A stretch of DNA of 15,613 bases. Origin: QHWK01 sp035315685. Its GTDB lineage: Bacteria > Acidobacteriota > Vicinamibacteria > Vicinamibacterales > CAVVIG01. The translations under genes were made by a program, and so were the position numbers. Positions 1-6,376 of this stretch are shown here, in pieces. The notes under the pieces were generated by a model, which searched no databases, was not told the origin of the DNA, and was given only the letters and a program-made list of their open reading frames with translations. Location: the NCBI GenBank assembly GCA_035315685.1, contig DATFXR010000109.1, positions 1 to 15,613 of the forward strand, in the 5' to 3' direction. Position 1 is the stretch's first letter. The number at the start of each line of letters is the position of its first letter.

Positions 1-81
1 ACATCTGAGTGGGAATTACCTTGCGGCTGGAGGACGACTCGCCCGACAAAACCTCTTGATTCAACCGGTCGCTTCAGAGAA

Positions 82-118
82 GCCGCGGTGGAAACCGTTC
101 TGTGGTTTCCACGGCGGC
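82..118. repeat. Inverted repeat at the istB-side end of the IS
   Basis: Two 15-base arms (82-96 and 104-118) are complementary with one mismatch and enclose a seven-base loop. The core is GGTGGAAACC against GGTTTCCAC. A further direct copy of TTTCCACGGC lies at 106-115 and 123-132, ending just before the istB stop codon. The structure could serve as a transposase binding region or as a transcription stop for istAB. There is no T-run, so a classical intrinsic terminator is not supported. It straddles the proposed left tip at 101, which adds to the doubt about the exact end. Confidence 0.5.
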
Positions 119-135
119 GGCATTTCCACGGCCGC

Positions 136-900
136 TCACCGTGCCGCCGTCTTCAGCGTCGGTTTGAGCCGCTGCCGATACGACTCGCCATCGATCACCA
201 GGTCGTAGGCGTTGCTGGTGAAGCGATCAATCGCACTCTGCGCGCGGAGCGGATCGGCAAACGTGATCAGCCACTCGTCGGGGCCGCGATTCGACGTGAC
301 AATGATCGAGCCGGCCCGGTGGCGCTCGGTCAGGATCTCGTAGAGGTCGCGGCTCTCCGTCGGGTCGAGCGTGTCGAGCGCAAAATCATCGAGGATCAGC
401 AGGTCGACGGCGAGCAGCTTGCGGACCTCGGCGTCGTAGCTGTTATCGAGCCGCGCGTGCTTGAGGGTTTTGAGCATGTGATCGGTGCGGATGGCGAGCA
501 CCGTGCGGCCGCGGCGACAGGCGATGTGGCCCAGCGCATGGGCGAGAAAGGTTTTGCCGACACCCACCGGGCCGACGATCGCGACGTGCGCGTGCGCGTC
601 GAGAAAGCGCAGCGTCGTCAGCTCGTTGAGGAGTGCGCGATCGAAGGTGACCTTGGACGTGGGGTCCCATGCCTCGAGGTGCAGCGCCGGGTCGAGATGG
701 CCGCGTTGGACGCGGAGGACGACGGCGAGGCTGTCACGCCGCGACGCTTCGTCGGCGAGGACGAGGGTGAGGAAGTCCTGATGCGGCAGCTTCTGCTGCC
801 GCGCGAGGACGAGTCGCTCGGGCAGCGTGTCGAGCATGCGTCCGAGCTTCAGGCGCCGGAGGACTGTTTTTAGATCGGGACTGATCACGTCGGTGGTCAT
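136..900 (-). CDS. istB: IS21 helper ATPase IstB
   Basis: IstB is the AAA+ ATPase that works with the IstA transposase, choosing and remodelling target DNA during IS21 transposition. The 254-residue product has the usual length. Walker A is GPVGVGKT at about residues 110-117, Walker B is LLILDD at about 167-172, and a sensor-like VTSN follows near 201-204. The N-terminal part (about 1-100) is the IstB-type helical domain. The ATG at 900 is chosen because AAGGAGAGG lies just upstream and because it overlaps the istA stop as ATGA, implying translational coupling. A longer in-frame extension into istA is an overlap artefact. All motifs are intact, so the protein is probably functional. Confidence 0.95.
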   Translation of the reverse strand: MTTDVISPDLKTVLRRLKLGRMLDTLPERLVLARQQKLPHQDFLTLVLADEASRRDSLAVVLRVQRGHLDPALHLEAWDPTSKVTFDRALLNELTTLRFLDAHAHVAIVGPVGVGKTFLAHALGHIACRRGRTVLAIRTDHMLKTLKHARLDNSYDAEVRKLLAVDLLILDDFALDTLDPTESRDLYEILTERHRAGSIIVTSNRGPDEWLITFADPLRAQSAIDRFTSNAYDLVIDGESYRQRLKPTLKTAAR

Positions 901-2462
901 TCGACCTCTCCTTCTGAGCGACGAGCGGGTGGAAGCGGCAACGCATACTGGGTGGCGGGCCGGAGAAAGCGCGCGAGCGGCAGGACGCGCGCCGGCGCCG
1001 CGCCGGCCGGCGCCGGCTGCGCGAGCGTGAGCATCCGTTTCAGCCGCTGCACATCGAGCATCTCGACAGCGAGGGCGGTCGCGCAGGTCTCGTCGACGCG
1101 TGCCGCGCCGTACCGGCGCACGAGACCGAGCAAGGCATAGACGCGCCGCATGCGCGTCCACGGCAGCGGATTGTCGAGGAGCGCGGCGGCGAAGCGGCCC
1201 ACGGCGTCACCGTAGCTGCGTGCCTGGCGCTCGAGCGCGTGGACATCGCGCAGCGCATACCAGGTCCGTTCGGCGGGGAAATCGATCGCATCGGTCGACC
1301 GGCCGCCTGCCGGCAGGCGCGGATGCGTCTTGACGAGTACGGCGCCGTCATAGAAGCGGACGAGGTGCTGATCGGCCCGCGCCCGCAGTGTGCGGCCGAC
1401 GTACTGCCGCGGCAACGAGTAGAGGGCCTTGGCCACCTGCGCGTGCTGATCGCGCGCGATCTTCGGCTCACTCCACAGCGGCATGTCGTACGGCCTCGCT
1501 GGGCAGGGCCGCAGCACCGGCTGCTCCTCGGTCTCGAAGTGCTCGCGCGGGACGCGTTGCGTGCGGCTGTGTCGACGACCGCCGTACTCGTCGCGGCACC
1601 AGCGCAGCGCGTGGGCACGCGCGTCGTCGAGGGTCGTCAGCACCTCGCCGGCGAAGCAGTCGTCGCGGACCGTTGGCACCGCGCGCTCGACGCGGCCTTT
1701 GTCGCGCGGCCGGCGTACGCGCGCGGGATCGATGTGAAAGCCGCACGCCTGCGCATACTCGAGGAAGGCGGGCGTAATCCGTGGCGTCAACGGATCCACG
1801 GTCGCGACGATCGCCGACGTGTTATCCGGAATCAGGACTTTGAAGACACCGCCGAAGAAGGTCCATGCCGCTTCGCACGCTTCAATGGCGCGCGCGGTCG
1901 TCTCCTCGAACGTCGGATAGACAAACCGATGCCGCGAGCGAACAGCGGTAAAGATCCACGCGCGGAATCGGCGCTTGTGGCCCGTGAGTGTGAGCCAGCC
2001 GACCCACCCCGTGTCGACCTGCAGCTCCTCCCCGGGTGCGCCGTCGACGACGGGGATCGTGGTAGCCGCGCGCCCGAAATTAAGCTCGACGACAGCGAAG
2101 CGATGCAGCGTGGCGTACGTGATCGCCACACCTTGTCGGGCGAGCAGCTTGCGAATCTTCGTCAGCCGAATGCCCTGCTGCAGCCACTGCTGGATGGTCG
2201 GCTGCTGCTCGCGGCAGCGCGCCCAGCCGTCACCCCGTGGCCGGCCGCCGGCCGGATGCAGCGCCAGCAACACGTCGCGAACCTGCGCGTCGGTGAGGGC
2301 CTCGCCGTCGCGCGGCAGACCGACGGCTTCAGCGGTCGTGACGTAGCGACGGACCGTTTTCGGATCCAGCCCGAGCCGCGCGGCGATGCGTTTTTTCGGC
2401 AGGCCATCCCGCCACAGGCGGAGGACTTCGGTGATTTCAACCATCGTGACCTCGCGATACAT
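897..2462 (-). CDS. istA: IS21 transposase IstA
   Basis: IstA cuts and joins the IS ends. The 521-residue protein starts with a helix-turn-helix region (about residues 8-42, ending DPKTVRRYV) that should bind the terminal repeats. A retroviral-integrase-like catalytic core follows, with the DDE triad visible as D150 (in VDTGW), D213 (in IPDNTS) and E259 (in KGRVER). The C-terminal part has the beta-barrel-like segment (LYSLPRQYVG, near 345) typical of IS21 transposases. The ATG at 2462 has a perfect AGGAGG about seven bases upstream and is preferred over the in-frame ATG at 2444. The stop overlaps the istB start by four bases. No frameshift or premature stop is seen. Confidence 0.95.
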   Translation of the reverse strand: MYREVTMVEITEVLRLWRDGLPKKRIAARLGLDPKTVRRYVTTAEAVGLPRDGEALTDAQVRDVLLALHPAGGRPRGDGWARCREQQPTIQQWLQQGIRLTKIRKLLARQGVAITYATLHRFAVVELNFGRAATTIPVVDGAPGEELQVDTGWVGWLTLTGHKRRFRAWIFTAVRSRHRFVYPTFEETTARAIEACEAAWTFFGGVFKVLIPDNTSAIVATVDPLTPRITPAFLEYAQACGFHIDPARVRRPRDKGRVERAVPTVRDDCFAGEVLTTLDDARAHALRWCRDEYGGRRHSRTQRVPREHFETEEQPVLRPCPARPYDMPLWSEPKIARDQHAQVAKALYSLPRQYVGRTLRARADQHLVRFYDGAVLVKTHPRLPAGGRSTDAIDFPAERTWYALRDVHALERQARSYGDAVGRFAAALLDNPLPWTRMRRVYALLGLVRRYGAARVDETCATALAVEMLDVQRLKRMLTLAQPAPAGAAPARVLPLARFLRPATQYALPLPPARRSEGEVE

Positions 2463-2523
2463 CCAGGGCCTCCTGCGACGGGCCGAGGCCCGGGCCGGAG
2501 ACGTTTACCGCGCGGTCAGACGA

Positions 2524-2616
2524 GGGGGGAAAGGTTTTGAAAAACCCCTCAGCTCAAGGGGGGAAAGGTTTTCAAAAACTTCTCACGCAGGGGTCCATAG
2601 GTTTTGAAAACCGACA
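2524..2616. repeat. Three terminal repeats at the istA-side IS end
   Basis: Three copies of an AGGTTTTNAAAA-like unit occur with the GG of each at 2533, 2567 and 2600, a spacing of 34 and 33 bases. The first two also share a preceding GGGGGGAAA, and the outermost reads AGGTTTTGAAAACC. IS21 elements are known to carry multiple internal copies of their terminal sequence as transposase binding sites, and the roughly three-helical-turn spacing here would put IstA on one face of the DNA. The istB-side end has a different, shorter repeat (TTTCCACGGC), so the two ends are asymmetric. Confidence 0.7.
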
Positions 2617-3063
2617 GCCAGCGCCCGGTGTGAAGTGCTTCTCGATCGTCTCGCCCGTCCTTGCGTCGGCGCGGATAATCTCCCTGCTGTACGTCGAGCC
2701 AATCCAGATCGTTCGGTGGTCTTCATCAACGCCGACACCGCTCGGCCCGGTCCCTTCCGGGGACAACTCACGCAGTAGCTTGCCTGCGTAGCTCGAGAGG
2801 TAGACCCTGCATCGGCCCGGCGTATCGGTGCGGCTGCCGGCTACGTCGATGGTCCAGATCCCTTCTTCCGTGCATTGCATGCCGTTGCCCGAGAGGCCCG
2901 GCGCCTTGAAAAGGATTTCTACTTTTCCCGGACGACTCGGCCAGCCGCGTTTGGGCGTCGGAGGTGTGTCGCCTTGCTGCGCCCACGCGCGGTTCGATGC
3001 GAACACGGCCCCACCCGCTGCCGCCGTGCGAGTCAGAAAATCTCTCCGGTTCAACGCGGTCAT
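2617..3063 (-). pseudogene. Truncated Tat-exported beta-propeller-like protein, cut by the IS
   Basis: The first 149 codons of this gene are intact. Residues 1-29 are a twin-arginine signal: NRRDFLTR, then a hydrophobic AAAGGAVFA stretch, then a likely cleavage site around AWAQQ. The rest resembles NHL/Vgb-like propeller blades, with repeated units such as GIWTID, GVGVDEDHRTIWIGST and RADARTGE. The protein would act in the periplasm, and its substrate is unknown. Codon 149 (GGC, 2617-2619) is the last host codon. Beyond it the frame reads into the IS end and stops at 2572 after 14 foreign residues. The ATG at 3063 has GAGGGG about eight bases upstream. Full propellers need roughly 300 residues, so this fragment is unlikely to fold. 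The missing C-terminal half is not recognisable left of the IS. Confidence 0.75.
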
Positions 3064-3138
3064 ATCGGGCCCCTCGGTCCGGCAAGGTATGCTCGAGTCG
3101 CTGGAGTGTCAACACTTCCGGTGCCGATTGTCAAGGCG

Positions 3139-3759
3139 TCAAGAAATCGATGAAGCTTCGGGGCAGAGCGACAGCACGGCCGGCACCTGTCGGACGGGCG
3201 GTCGTTCGCGTTTCACGTTGTCCGCGATGAGATTGGCGACTGCAACACACGTAACCGCCGCGAATACCAGATGGCCAGAAACAAGAAAGAAGCAGCAGTA
3301 CACCACGGCCGCGGCCAACGTCGAACTACAGGCAGACTCTCGTCGTTTCCGTCGATCCAGGAACAGGTATAGCGGCCAGCACATCGCCAACACCGCGCCG
3401 ATCCCTGCGAGCGCCGGCGGCACGACGACTGGCGAACAGAACCACGCATCCGGATGGCTGCCCTGCATCCACGGCAGGCCTAACCAGACAATCTGTCCGC
3501 CGAAGGTCCGCACGCAGTGATCGAGCGACCAGCGGAACTTCTGGAACCGTTGCTGGGGTCGAGCCGTGAGGAGTTCCTGACTGCTGGCGACCACCCAGGA
3601 GAATGTGATCACGGTCGCCTGCAGTTTGCCTTTGCCGATCAATCCAGACATCCACTCGGCGACGGCGAACGTCATGAACGCGATAGGCAGGATCTTGAGC
3701 GTGAGCCGCGATGACAACGTCAACCGGTTCTGTGTGACAGCCGAAACGTCATGGCCCAT
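3139..3759 (-). CDS. Hypothetical multi-pass membrane protein
   Basis: I do not recognise this 206-residue protein. It has about five hydrophobic segments: near residues 20-38 (ILPIAFMTFAVAEW), 46-62 (VITFSWVVASS), 84-95, 107-130 (VVVPPALAGIGAVLAMCW) and 140-172 (a long hydrophobic stretch that may be two helices). A charged RDRRKRRES-like loop separates the last two regions, and the C-terminus is polar. The ATG at 3759 is chosen because GGAGG sits about seven bases upstream. An in-frame upstream extension to 3864 would run into the zinc-ribbon gene and lacks such a site. It lies 17 bases after the zinc-ribbon gene on the same strand, so the two are probably co-transcribed. No catalytic motif is visible. 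Confidence 0.7.
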   Translation of the reverse strand: MGHDVSAVTQNRLTLSSRLTLKILPIAFMTFAVAEWMSGLIGKGKLQATVITFSWVVASSQELLTARPQQRFQKFRWSLDHCVRTFGGQIVWLGLPWMQGSHPDAWFCSPVVVPPALAGIGAVLAMCWPLYLFLDRRKRRESACSSTLAAAVVYCCFFLVSGHLVFAAVTCVAVANLIADNVKRERPPVRQVPAVLSLCPEASSIS

Positions 3760-3776
3760 GTCGACCGCCTCCGGCG

Positions 3777-4202
3777 TTACTCCTGGTTGTCCATGCCCGG
3801 GATCGGTGGTAAAGCGACAACACGGATGCAAAAGGTCCGATGACAGTAGAAGCATTCGAACCATCGCTCATGTCTCGAACCCGGCACCGATGCGACCTCA
3901 CGAATGAGCGGCTGCCCGCAGCGGATGCAGCGCGGAACTTCGTCCGCGCTCGGTCGAACGGTCGCCGCCGTCATCTCTGCTGTGGCGCCGCGCGCCTGCC
4001 CCGGTTCACGACGCGACGAGGTGCCGCCGCGAGCAGCCTCTGTCTTGTCTTCCGCCCGGCGATCGGGCGCGCCCGCATCGCACGTCGTCGTGAGCGCGCG
4101 ATGGTGCTGCGCGACGCCGGATGCCGATCTGCCAGTCGGACGTCGAACACGCCTTTCCGTCCACGAAGCGATGACGCGCTGGATGGTTTCGCCGAGAGCC
4201 AC
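3777..4202 (-). CDS. Small zinc-ribbon protein, function unknown
   Basis: The C-terminal 60 residues carry two CxxC knuckles, CIRC (C92, C95) and CFYC (C117, C120), about 21 residues apart, with a further HRTFC just after. This is a typical zinc-ribbon layout that may bind nucleic acid or another protein. The start is uncertain. The GTG at 4202 gives 141 residues with a low-complexity, charged linker in the middle. The ATG at 3974 gives a compact 65-residue ribbon protein, but its upstream sequence is a poor ribosome binding site. Codon third positions remain G/C-rich across the longer version, which mildly favours it. It precedes the membrane-protein gene by 17 bases. The function cannot be named from sequence alone. 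Confidence 0.5.
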   Translation of the reverse strand: MALGETIQRVIASWTERRVRRPTGRSASGVAQHHRALTTTCDAGAPDRRAEDKTEAARGGTSSRREPGQARGATAEMTAATVRPSADEVPRCIRCGQPLIREVASVPGSRHERWFECFYCHRTFCIRVVALPPIPGMDNQE

Positions 4203-4214
4203 GGTCGTCTCGTA

Positions 4215-4477
4215 TTACGCGGTCCAGAACCCTGGCGACGCCGGAGTTGTTTCCATACGATCTCTCGCAACCCAGATGAGCAACCCGTAGGCCGGATCGG
4301 CCTGCGTTTCAACAATCGTGTAACTGGCAGCGTCGTAATCATTTGCTGCTCACCATGGAACGCCGGGCCGTCAAATGCCCTCGGCCAGTCTGGCGTGAGC
4401 CAGACGATCGGCCGCCCATCGCCAGAACGACGGCGATTTGACGCGTGTAGCAATGTGTGCGCTGTCCACGTCGGTTT
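4215..4477 (-). pseudogene. Possible frameshifted small ORF (remnant)
   Basis: Two adjacent minus-strand frames each read like protein and join at about 4342-4350. The upstream frame (open from 4477) includes GRPIVWLTPDWPRAFDGP and ends around FHGEQQ. The downstream frame, one base out, continues NDYDAASYTIVETQAD, then GLLIWVARDRME, and stops at 4215. Restoring one A in the AAA run at 4342-4344 would merge them into about 87 codons. No ATG begins the first frame; only TTG or similar is available. It could be a decayed gene, a sequencing error, or chance. It sits 12 bases ahead of the GTG start of the zinc-ribbon gene on the same strand. Confidence 0.3.
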
Positions 4478-4535
4478 TTAGAGCGGATGAGCGTGCTGCA
4501 GAATCTCGGGGATCGATCCCGATGGAGGTGTGGCG

Positions 4536-4928
4536 ATGGGGAAAGTCGGGAAGCCCTCTTTTCTCGATGCGATGACGAAGGATCCGGCGCGCCGCTGGAC
4601 GCTTCGTCGTGCCTCAGACGGGCAGCTGGTGGCGAGCGCACTGATTCCGGCGTTCGATCGCGCGACGCGCAACCGGGGACTGCTCGGGCGTCGCTCGCTC
4701 GAGTCCGGTAGTGCGATGATCCTGGCGCCGTGCAGCAGCGTGCACACGTTTTTCATGAAGTTCGCGATCGACATCATTTTCGTCGCGCGCGACGGACGCG
4801 TAGTGAAAGTGCGGCCACGGTGTGGCCCGTGGCGCCTGGCGCTCGGTGTCGGCGCGTTCGCCGTCATTGAACTCCCGTCCGGCGGCGCCTCTGGCATGAG
4901 GGTCGGAGATCGACTGATGGTCGCGTGA
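4536..4928 (+). CDS. DUF192 family protein
   Basis: The 130-residue protein matches the DUF192 family. It has the GLLGRRSLESGSAMIL segment (about residues 49-64), the FFMKFAIDIIFVARDGRVV core (about 72-91) and the final GMRVGDRLM stretch. Many DUF192 proteins carry an export signal. This one does not show a clear one, so it is likely cytoplasmic. The biochemical role of the family is not settled. A GTG at 4530 is in frame, but GGAGG at 4524-4528 is only one base from it and seven from the ATG at 4536, so the ATG is preferred. It stands alone on the plus strand about 200 bases before the PilZ-like gene. A 12-base palindrome, GGGATCGATCCC (4509-4520), lies immediately upstream. Confidence 0.85.
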   Translation: MGKVGKPSFLDAMTKDPARRWTLRRASDGQLVASALIPAFDRATRNRGLLGRRSLESGSAMILAPCSSVHTFFMKFAIDIIFVARDGRVVKVRPRCGPWRLALGVGAFAVIELPSGGASGMRVGDRLMVA

Positions 4929-5135
4929 GCACCGGGCACCAGACCTTGTTCTAGCCGGGACAAGATGTGTGGGCCGTCGCTGGTAGCCGGTCCGGAAAAA
5001 CTACACAAAAGCCGACGTAAATCGCTGCGCTGCCGTCCGGCGGTTCGGCATCTTGCTTGCGATCGGAGCCGCCGCGCACCTGATCGTGGCGGCTGGTACC
5101 GCTGCGCCAGCGAGCGCCCGCGGAGACAAGTGTTT

Positions 5136-5798
5136 ATGTCAGGACGGCGGAACCATGCTCGATTCGTCGTATCGAGCAACGACGGTGTGTTGCAAGTGGC
5201 GCGTGACGTGTCAGTAATCTGGACTGACGCACAGCTCATTGCGATCAGCATCGCAGCGGCGACGGTTGGCGACTCGTTGAAGATCGAAACGATCGTCGGC
5301 GGCGTGACCCACCAGTTCAGCGTGCTCGTCGAGGAGTGCCGACCGATCATCGCCGCCGACGCGATCCGCTATTTGATCCGGCTGATTCGGACTCGACCCG
5401 ATCGACGTCGGAGCAACAGCAGAGCGCGTGACACACGGATCACGATGGAAGACGCGGCGAGCATTCTGGAGCGACCGTCGGTTGCCCAGCCGGCCCGATT
5501 GAGCCGCGACAACCGTGTCCGGATGGTGAATTGCAGCAATGCGGCCTGTCTGCTGGAGACCACTCAGCCAGTGGCCGTGAATACGGTGGCCGGATTGCAA
5601 GTCTCGTTCGGTGGCAAGGTGTTCGACGACGTCGTGCGTGTGGTCCGCTGCGAGTCAATTGTTCAGAGCAGCGCTATCCATCGCGTCGCGGTGGAGTTCC
5701 TGTCGGTGAGCCCGGCATATGCGGGGTCACTGCGTTACTTGATGCGACAGGAGATCAGCGACATGGAGGACCAACTCAACGACCGTGGTTACGAATGA
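5136..5798 (+). CDS. PilZ-like domain protein, possibly tandem
   Basis: The 220-residue product has two similar halves. The N-terminal half starts RRNHARF and continues with short beta-rich segments (QVARDVSVIW, GDSLKIETIVGG). The C-terminal half reads RLSRDNRVRMVNCS, then LQVSFGGKVFDDVVRVVRCE, then HRVAVEFLSVSP, the order of strands seen in PilZ c-di-GMP receptor domains. The classical RxxxR and (D/N)xSxxG ligand motifs are only partly kept, so c-di-GMP binding is uncertain. No signal peptide or membrane segment is visible. The ATG at 5136 has GGAG about ten bases upstream; the open frame extends further left but there it has unusual composition. Its position ahead of the pilus cluster suggests a regulatory part in pilus output, by inference only. 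Confidence 0.6.
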   Translation: MSGRRNHARFVVSSNDGVLQVARDVSVIWTDAQLIAISIAAATVGDSLKIETIVGGVTHQFSVLVEECRPIIAADAIRYLIRLIRTRPDRRRSNSRARDTRITMEDAASILERPSVAQPARLSRDNRVRMVNCSNAACLLETTQPVAVNTVAGLQVSFGGKVFDDVVRVVRCESIVQSSAIHRVAVEFLSVSPAYAGSLRYLMRQEISDMEDQLNDRGYE

Positions 5799-6202
5799 CC
5801 GACGCCGCGCCTGATGCCGCCGCACTCTGCTTCACTGATCTTCGGTTATTGCGCCCAGCGCGTCGCTGACGGTTGGACCGTTTCACGTTCACACCGGTGT
5901 GACAGCTTCACCTGACGTCGAATCGGCCCGGCTCAGTCCCTGACGCTCCTCTGCTCTCGGGCCTTCACGACATTTTACTCTGCCGATCACTACCGAGCAT
6001 CGACGCTACGGTTCACGAACGTCGGCCCCCGTGCGCGCTGCGTCGAACGAGGGTCGGTCGTTCCCTGGCTAGAGAGCAGGCTGGCTCCGGCCAGAATTCC
6101 AAGCCGCGTGCTGGCGCGTCGGATGACGCGCCGCCGGCGACGACGTGAGATCTCGCCAATGTATTTTGGCGTTTTCGTCAACGCCGCCTGACGTGGCGGC
6201 CG
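5799..6202. other. Intergenic region ahead of the pilus operon
   Basis: No convincing gene lies in this stretch. A 63-codon minus-strand frame (5990-6181) is arginine-rich, starts with TTG and looks accidental. The region contains the 14-base palindrome at 5889-5902 and a small hairpin, CTGGC-TCCG-GCCAG, at 6081-6094. It is somewhat lower in G/C-ending codon structure than the flanking genes and is best read as regulatory DNA for the downstream pilin promoter. Confidence 0.5.
5889..5902. promoter_or_regulatory. Perfect 14-base palindrome, candidate operator
   Basis: TCACACCGGTGTGA is a perfect dyad about 90 bases after the PilZ-like gene and about 310 bases upstream of the putative -24 promoter element. 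Symmetric sites like this are typical of dimeric regulators, and the distance would suit an enhancer site for a sigma-54 activator. It is a single copy and could also be chance. No regulator gene is visible in the window. Confidence 0.3.
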
Positions 6203-6218
6203 TGGTACTCACCTTGCG
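6203..6218 (+). promoter_or_regulatory. Putative sigma-54 (-24/-12) promoter of the pilus operon
   Basis: The sequence TGGTACTCACCTTGCG matches the sigma-54 consensus TGGYACR-N4-TTGCW at most positions. The invariant GG (6204-6205) and GC (6216-6217) are exactly ten bases apart, as required. Transcription would start near 6229, giving a leader of about 150 bases before the first pilin. Sigma-54 promoters need an enhancer-binding activator, which is not encoded here. Confidence 0.5.
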
Positions 6219-6291
6219 ATACCGGTTGGCGTGCAGCTGGAACGACTGGGATCAGGAGCACGTTCTCACAATTGAGATCAGGAAGCGAACC

Positions 6292-6372
6292 ATGGCGCTC
6301 CGCTCACTCCAGAGATCGCATTCGAACCGGTATGTCGTCGTCAGTCAGATCAATCGTTTCGTTGAGGAGTAG
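6292..6372 (+). CDS. Possible leader peptide upstream of the flp pilin
   Basis: A 26-codon frame, MALRSLQRSHSNRYVVV and onward, begins with ATG six bases after a good AGGAAG ribosome binding site (6280-6285). It stops at TAG four bases before the pilin ATG. The pilin's own ribosome binding site (GAGGAG, 6364-6369) lies inside its last codons. This arrangement would make pilin translation depend on ribosomes finishing the small frame. The peptide has no signal, membrane segment or known family. It may be a real coupled leader ORF or chance. Confidence 0.35.
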   Translation: MALRSLQRSHSNRYVVVSQINRFVEE

Positions 6373-6376
6373 AGAG

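Larger units (their letters stand above)
101..2616 (-). mobile_element. IS21-family insertion sequence
   Basis: The element contains the diagnostic istA-istB pair of the IS21 family, both on the minus strand with a four-base overlap. The istA-side end is well placed at 2616: read on the minus strand it begins TGTCGGTTTTC, and the interrupted host gene stops making sense exactly there. The istB-side end is less certain. A TGTGGTTTCC start at 101 is the best match to the opposite end and to the TG start usual in this family, but a TG at 58 is also possible. I see no clear target-site duplication: GTTC precedes 101 and GCCA follows 2616. The about 100 bases left of the element do not obviously continue the host gene broken on the right. 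They are open in one plus-strand and one minus-strand frame, so deletion or rearrangement after insertion is possible. Estimated length is about 2.5 kb, normal for the family. Confidence 0.85.

Noticed and set aside
1..100. Left-edge open frames that might be the rest of the broken propeller gene
   Set aside because: The plus-strand frame is on the wrong strand, and the minus-strand frame shows no propeller-like pattern. Too short to call a gene.
88..873. Plus-strand open frame of 261 codons opposite istB
   Set aside because: Arg/Glu/Val-rich antisense shadow of the well-supported istB. No family resemblance.
1239..2540. Plus-strand open frame of 433 codons opposite istA
   Set aside because: Antisense shadow caused by high G/C at codon third positions. 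istA has its DDE triad and a perfect ribosome binding site.
4509..4520. GGGATCGATCCC palindrome before the DUF192 gene
   Set aside because: Only 12 bases and built from a common GATCGATC core. Mentioned with the gene but not claimed as an operator.
4930..4965. GGGCACC...CCTTG as a sigma-54 promoter for the PilZ-like gene
   Set aside because: The spacing between the two elements is one base too long and the GC of the -12 element is missing.
5990..6181. 63-codon minus-strand frame ahead of the pilus promoter
   Set aside because: Starts with TTG, run of arginines, no ribosome binding site, no recognisable product.
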